Source of the DNA: JAOUEA01 sp963810915
GTDB taxonomy: Bacteria > Actinomycetota > UBA4738 > HRBIN12
Direction of reading: 5' to 3'
DNA length: 64,000 bases
Assembly (NCBI GenBank): GCA_963810915.1
Contig: CAWEPH010000006.1
Span: 186,001 to 250,000, forward strand
The notes beneath the pieces were generated by a model. That model did no database searches, was not told where the DNA came from, and saw only the letters and a list, made by a program, of their open reading frames with translations. This document shows positions 60,400 through 64,000 of this stretch, in pieces. The position numbers and the translations under genes were made by a program. How positions within the stretch are numbered: position 1 is the first letter of the stretch; each line of letters begins with the position of its first letter.

Positions 60400-61241
60400 A
60401 CCGCGCACGGCTGCGCGAACTGGGCTTCGAGGTCGGCGCTCGCGCCGAGGCCGGCGTGTCCGACGAGGGTGCCTGGTTCGCGACGGCGCCGGACGGCGCG
60501 CCGGTGGTGCTCAAGTGGTTCCCGGACGAGACCGCCGCCGAGCGCTATGCCGTCCTGCTCCCCGGCCTCGACGAGCTCCGATCACGCGGCGTCCCGGTGC
60601 CGGAGTACCCGCACGTCCTCGCCGTCGACGGCTGGACGCTGTCGGCGCAGCAGGTCCTGCCGGGTGCGTCGGTGCGCAACCCGTCACCGGCGATGGTGGA
60701 GCAGGTGGTCGAGTGCGTCGCCGCCATGGCCGGTGTCGCCTGTCCGCTGCCGGCGCCGGACCTGCGCCCCTGGGGTGCGTCCGTCGTGCACACGCTCACC
60801 GTCGGCGTCGACGGGTGGGCGATGCACGAGCCGCTGCGCACCGGAGGTCGACGCAGCGCGGCGGTGCTCGACCGCGTGGAGGCCGTCGGCGCCGACGCCG
60901 ACCCGGCGTGGTTCCCGACCGACGGACTCGTGCACCTGGACCTGCACACCGACAACATCCTCGCCGGCGACGACGGCACCCTCACCGGGATCATCGACTG
61001 GGAGGGCGCCTGCGCCGGCGATCCCCGCTTCGATCTCGTCGGGTTCGCGTTTGACCTCGACGGGCACGATCAACCGGTCTGGGACGTCGTCGAGGCCACC
61101 GGCATCGAGCCGCGCGTGCTTCGGGCGTACGTCGCCCACCACGCGCTGCGGTTCACGTCCTGGCAGATCCGCCACCACACCGACGACGTGCGCCGCCAGC
61201 TCGACCGCGCCGAGCGCGTCCTCGATCGGTACGAGGCCTAG
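60396..61241 (+). CDS. Aminoglycoside phosphotransferase-like (APH) kinase
   Basis: 281 residues with a protein-kinase-like fold: VVLKWF (ATP-binding Lys), the catalytic loop LVHLDLHTDNILAG (H-x-D-x4-N) and the metal-binding IIDWEGACAGDPRFDL. Family members phosphorylate antibiotics, sugars or amino acids; resistance is not implied. The GTG overlaps the stop of the restored upstream small gene. Slightly higher GC than its left neighbours. Confidence 0.87.
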   Translation: MNRARLRELGFEVGARAEAGVSDEGAWFATAPDGAPVVLKWFPDETAAERYAVLLPGLDELRSRGVPVPEYPHVLAVDGWTLSAQQVLPGASVRNPSPAMVEQVVECVAAMAGVACPLPAPDLRPWGASVVHTLTVGVDGWAMHEPLRTGGRRSAAVLDRVEAVGADADPAWFPTDGLVHLDLHTDNILAGDDGTLTGIIDWEGACAGDPRFDLVGFAFDLDGHDQPVWDVVEATGIEPRVLRAYVAHHALRFTSWQIRHHTDDVRRQLDRAERVLDRYEA

Positions 61242-61282
61242 CGTCGAGCGATCCTCTGATCCGGGCCCTGTCCCTGCTGTTG

Positions 61283-61331
61283 TGGTGAACCCAGGGGATT
61301 CGAACCCCTGACCTCTTGGCTGCCAGCCATG
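61283..61331 (-). pseudogene. 3' half of a tRNA-Ala(GGC)-like gene; attachment-site remnant
   Basis: Read on the minus strand: an anticodon loop CTGGCAG (U33, anticodon GGC), 3' stem CCAAG, variable AGGTC, T arm AGGGG-TTCGAAT-CCCCT, then GGGTTC-A-CCA. The T arm is perfect, and T three nt before the discriminator A fits the Ala identity position 70. The acceptor strand is one nt short, and homology stops inside the 5' anticodon stem (CATGG instead of CTTGG); no D arm or 5' acceptor strand follows. This is the shape of a recombination site left by integration into a tRNA gene. Confidence 0.65.
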
Positions 61332-61350
61332 CTGGAGAGGTACAAGTCGG

Positions 61351-62775
61351 TCATGTGACTCCCTCGCGAACTTCCGTGATGCCTAGGTAGAGCTCCAGGT
61401 AGGCACCTAGGTAGTGCGTCGGCAGGTACCGCTCCTGCACCCGCCGACGGGCTGCCTTGCCGAGCTCCAGGCTCCGGGATGGGTCACCGAGCACGCCCGC
61501 CACCGCTGCCCCGAATGTGTCGAGGTCACGTGGATCGACGAGGACGCCGGAGACCGCGTCGTCGATCTGCTCACGGATCCCGCCGACACCGGCGGCGACG
61601 ATGGGTCGAGACTTCCACATCGCCTCCGTCACCGTCAGCCCGAATCCCTCGGCGAGGCTCTTCTGGACCACGACGTCGGCGCGCCGCTGCAGCGCGTTGA
61701 CGACGATCGCGTTCTCCTCGGCGTCCTCGACGGGCAGGTTCGCCACGTGGATCCGTTCGCGGGCACTGTTCCGCAGGCTTGACAACTGTTCTCTGACGGC
61801 TGACAGGACCAGGTCGGCTTCGGGATCATCCACGACCGCCGAGGGGGCGGGGCCGGCCAGGATCAGATGGGCGTCGGCGAGCGACGGCGTTTGAGCGAAC
61901 CCGGTCATGACGCCCATCGGATCCTTCAGGGCGTCCCAGCGCGAGACCTGCACGACGAGAGCGGCGTCCTCCGGGACGATCGCGAGTTCGGTCAACTCTG
62001 CCGGGTGCGAGATCGGCGCCTCGGATCCATCGCGCCGCGTGAATGTCGACCCTCGGGCGGGTCGACCGCCCAGGATCCCGACGGTTCGAAGGCAGGCGCC
62101 GACCTGCTCGTCGGTGAGCTCGACGTTCTTGAGGGAACGCGGGTCGATACACGGAGGGATCAAGTGAATCGCATCCGCGTCCAAGCCGTCCCAGACATAG
62201 GCGCGCCGCGTGAACGTGACCGCCGCCGCCGCGTTCAGGTCCCGACGCAGGAACGCCCACGCCGAACGTGTGATGTCGTTGGCCACGTCAACCCCGACGT
62301 GGCAGGTCCACACGATCGTGGCGCCGGCGGCGGCGAGGCCCGGGACCAGTCCGAGAGGCTGAGGATCGTGAACCACCACGACGTCACCCGGCTGCACGAG
62401 CTGGAGCGCTTCGGCAAGCTCACGGGCCATCGTGGCGTCGTAGTGACGGCGTTCAGCATCGCCGAGCGGGCCGCCGTCTCCCAGATCTCCGTGCAGTCGG
62501 TTGTGGATGCGCTTCGTGATGTCGAAGAACCGAGCATCTGCCTCGATCACGAGCCAATGGGTCTCGATCCCGTCTCCCGGAAGGTACCCGAGGGTCGAGC
62601 CGAGGAGCTCGGCAACACCGCCACCCTCCGACGTGGCGTTCACATGCCACAGGCGGCGTCCACCGAAGCGTGCTCGCGCTCGACGTACCAAGTCGTCGTA
62701 GCGAGCGCCGGCCTCGCCGCCCGCCATCGTGCGGAGCGGTTCCGCTGGTCGGGCCGCTACCGGCACCTCGAACAT
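61351..62775 (-). CDS. Trehalose synthase-type glycosyltransferase (TreT-like, GT4)
   Basis: 474 residues. WHVNATSEGGGVAELLGSTL near the N terminus and EGFGLTVTEAMWKSRPIVAA (donor-binding E-x7-E) in the C-terminal Rossmann domain match the TreT group, which joins NDP-glucose and glucose to trehalose. VVHDPQPLGLVPGLAAAGA is also typical. Its 3' end lies 19 nt from the tRNA remnant. Reaction inferred from family. Confidence 0.85.
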   Translation of the reverse strand: MFEVPVAARPAEPLRTMAGGEAGARYDDLVRRARARFGGRRLWHVNATSEGGGVAELLGSTLGYLPGDGIETHWLVIEADARFFDITKRIHNRLHGDLGDGGPLGDAERRHYDATMARELAEALQLVQPGDVVVVHDPQPLGLVPGLAAAGATIVWTCHVGVDVANDITRSAWAFLRRDLNAAAAVTFTRRAYVWDGLDADAIHLIPPCIDPRSLKNVELTDEQVGACLRTVGILGGRPARGSTFTRRDGSEAPISHPAELTELAIVPEDAALVVQVSRWDALKDPMGVMTGFAQTPSLADAHLILAGPAPSAVVDDPEADLVLSAVREQLSSLRNSARERIHVANLPVEDAEENAIVVNALQRRADVVVQKSLAEGFGLTVTEAMWKSRPIVAAGVGGIREQIDDAVSGVLVDPRDLDTFGAAVAGVLGDPSRSLELGKAARRRVQERYLPTHYLGAYLELYLGITEVREGVT

Positions 62776-63198
62776 CAGCCCGCCCCCGGTCGAGTCCTGG
62801 AGTACGCCTCTTCAGCCGCATCGGGGCACGGGCGACCCTGATTCGATCGACGTAGGGTCGTGCGGGATGCGGGCATCTCGGGCGCGATGTTACCCATCGC
62901 GATGGACGCGTCGGTGAAGGGGGGGTGAATCCGAGCGATGCTCAGCGCCCTCGATGCTCAACGCCTCGCACCATCCAGTGGACGCCAGACAGCAGCAGTG
63001 GCGCGGGAGCGGATCTACGTCATGGAGGGTTGGGAAGCTCCCGAGTGGCGGACCCCTGGCGCGCGAACACTCCTAAAGGCGCGCCGGGTGAAGCACAAGG
63101 CGTCCGCAAGGACGATGCCGCTCGACTGTCACGCAGCCTCTGTGTGAGACGGTTGGGTTGACGACGCTGCAGGCGTGCGCACGAAGGGAGTCAGCCGA
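62776..63198. other. Stretch without a confident gene
   Basis: A 69-codon plus-strand frame (62938-63147) exists, but its composition looks random and it matches nothing known. No RNA gene or clear promoter was recognised. GAAGGGAG at its right end is the ribosome site of the next gene. Confidence 0.4.
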
Positions 63199-64000
63199 AT
63201 GAGGATCGCGGTGCTGGGGGCCGGCGGTGGAGGGCTAGCGGTCGCCTACGAGTGGAAGAGTCAGGGGCATGAGGTCGCGCTGTACGCACAACATGCCCAT
63301 GAGCACCATCTGGTGCCGGTCCGCGAGCGCGGCGGGATCCAAGCCGAGGGCAAGCTTGAGGGGTTCGTGCCTCTGACGACGGTCACCACCGACATCGCCG
63401 AGGCACTGGACGGTGTGGACGTGGTCTTCGTCGTCGGCCCCGCCTATGCGACAGAGCCGTTCGGCCGTGACACTCGCGGTCACCTGCGCCCCGGGATGAC
63501 CGTCGTGGTCTGCCCCAGTTCGTGCGTCGGCAGTCTGGCCTTCAAGCACGCCGCGGGGTTGGACCTCCATGACGAGAGCGTCGTCGTGGGCGAGACCAGC
63601 ACGCTGCCCTACGCCGCGCGCGCATCGATGCACGCCAGTGTGCGGATCTTCCACCGGTTCGACACCGGCTTCTCGGCCGCTGCCGCCCCGCGCGGCAACA
63701 CACCTCGCCTGCTCGAGGTCCTGCGGCAGGTGTACCGCAACACCGACGAGGCCGCGGGGATCTTCCAGACCACGCTGCAGAACGGCAACCCAGTCATCCA
63801 TCCGGCCGTCACCTTGCTCAACGCCGCCCTCATCGAACGCACGGGTGGTGACTTCATGTTCTATGAGGAAGGGGTTACCGAGGCGGTCGGTCGCCTCATG
63901 AAGGCGGTCGACGGCGAGCGGCTATCCGTCGCCAGGGCCTTGGGCGTGGAGATCCTCGCCGAGCCGGATCTCGGGGTTCGGCAGGGCTACATGAGCGAGT
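63199..64000 (+). CDS. NAD/NADP octopine/nopaline dehydrogenase-family protein (cut by window edge)
   Basis: First 267 residues of an opine dehydrogenase-like oxidoreductase. Rossmann motif RIAVLGAGGGGLAVAYEW at the N terminus. The catalytic-domain signature is NPVIHPAVTLLNAALIER followed by FMFYEEGVTEAVGRLMKAVD and ERLSVARALGV. Such enzymes reductively join an amino acid and a keto acid, or act in metallophore synthesis; the substrate is unknown. AGGGAG lies 8 nt before the ATG. No stop before the edge. Confidence 0.85.
   Translation, partial: MRIAVLGAGGGGLAVAYEWKSQGHEVALYAQHAHEHHLVPVRERGGIQAEGKLEGFVPLTTVTTDIAEALDGVDVVFVVGPAYATEPFGRDTRGHLRPGMTVVVCPSSCVGSLAFKHAAGLDLHDESVVVGETSTLPYAARASMHASVRIFHRFDTGFSAAAAPRGNTPRLLEVLRQVYRNTDEAAGIFQTTLQNGNPVIHPAVTLLNAALIERTGGDFMFYEEGVTEAVGRLMKAVDGERLSVARALGVEILAEPDLGVRQGYMSE

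Noticed and set aside
62938..63147. 69-codon plus-strand frame
   Set aside because: No similarity recognised, random-looking composition, no coupling to a neighbour.
1..64000. CRISPR arrays, insertion sequences, rRNA operons, restriction or toxin-antitoxin systems
   Set aside because: Looked for on both strands; no regularly spaced repeats, transposase motifs, rRNA sequence or defence genes were recognised.

Overview
The window reads as the chromosome of a high-GC (about two-thirds to 70% GC by eye) bacterium, most likely a member or deep branch of the Actinomycetota. The evidence is the gene order ppdK / dgt-dnaG-rpoD / glyS / uppS-recO / deoC with two aldehyde dehydrogenases / era-cdd-corC-ybeY-phoH-HIT-dnaJ-hrcA / hemW-lepA / rpsT / holA-comEC-comEA-leuS, which resembles a conserved block in Streptomyces and relatives. 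GTG starts are frequent, and many genes appear to be leaderless (TAnnnT box 6-7 nt before the start codon). A GC-rich Chloroflexota lineage is the main alternative. No rRNA, CRISPR array, insertion sequence, integrase or complete tRNA was seen.

Layout. 1-43 kb is mostly core genome on the minus strand: transcription initiation and replication (rpoD, dnaG, dgt, holA), carbon metabolism (ppdK, deoC with a split aldehyde dehydrogenase pair), translation (glyS, lepA, rpsT, leuS), RNA processing and stress (ybeY, phoH, era, hrcA, dnaJ), cell-envelope precursor synthesis (uppS), DNA repair (recO) and DNA uptake (comEA, comEC). Interspersed are exported proteins: three amicyanin-type cupredoxins over the whole window, a metallopeptidase lipoprotein, and an operon of an M15 peptidoglycan peptidase with two SPOR-like exported proteins. 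A PAS-PAS-GGDEF-EAL protein and an orphan histidine kinase lie at 40-45 kb. 44.9-51.5 kb looks like a surface-polysaccharide locus (flippase, two sulfotransferase-like proteins, OafA-type acyltransferase with SGNH tail, exported phosphoesterase). 51.7-61.2 kb is accessory: MBL hydrolase, tandem GNAT, AraC regulator facing a DUF4242 gene, SRPBCC proteins, a small RTX-like secreted protein, an ECF sigma/anti-sigma pair, and a small kinase operon. At 61.3 kb the 3' half of a tRNA-Ala-like gene, broken at the anticodon stem, suggests an island boundary. To its right are a TreT-like trehalose synthase and an opine dehydrogenase-family gene cut by the window edge.

Regulation. HrcA has a CIRCE operator abutting a TATGAT box. 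Two near-identical CRP/FNR-like palindromes (CGTGAC-N4-GTCACG) sit 29.5 bp upstream of a TAnnnT box in front of the M15 peptidase and comEA, which would place both near -41.5. The ECF sigma factor seems to start at a CTG codon.

Integrity. lepA and a large membrane-protein gene each carry a single-base frameshift (sequencing error or real). A small gene upstream of an APH-type kinase is broken by a 17-bp tandem duplication.
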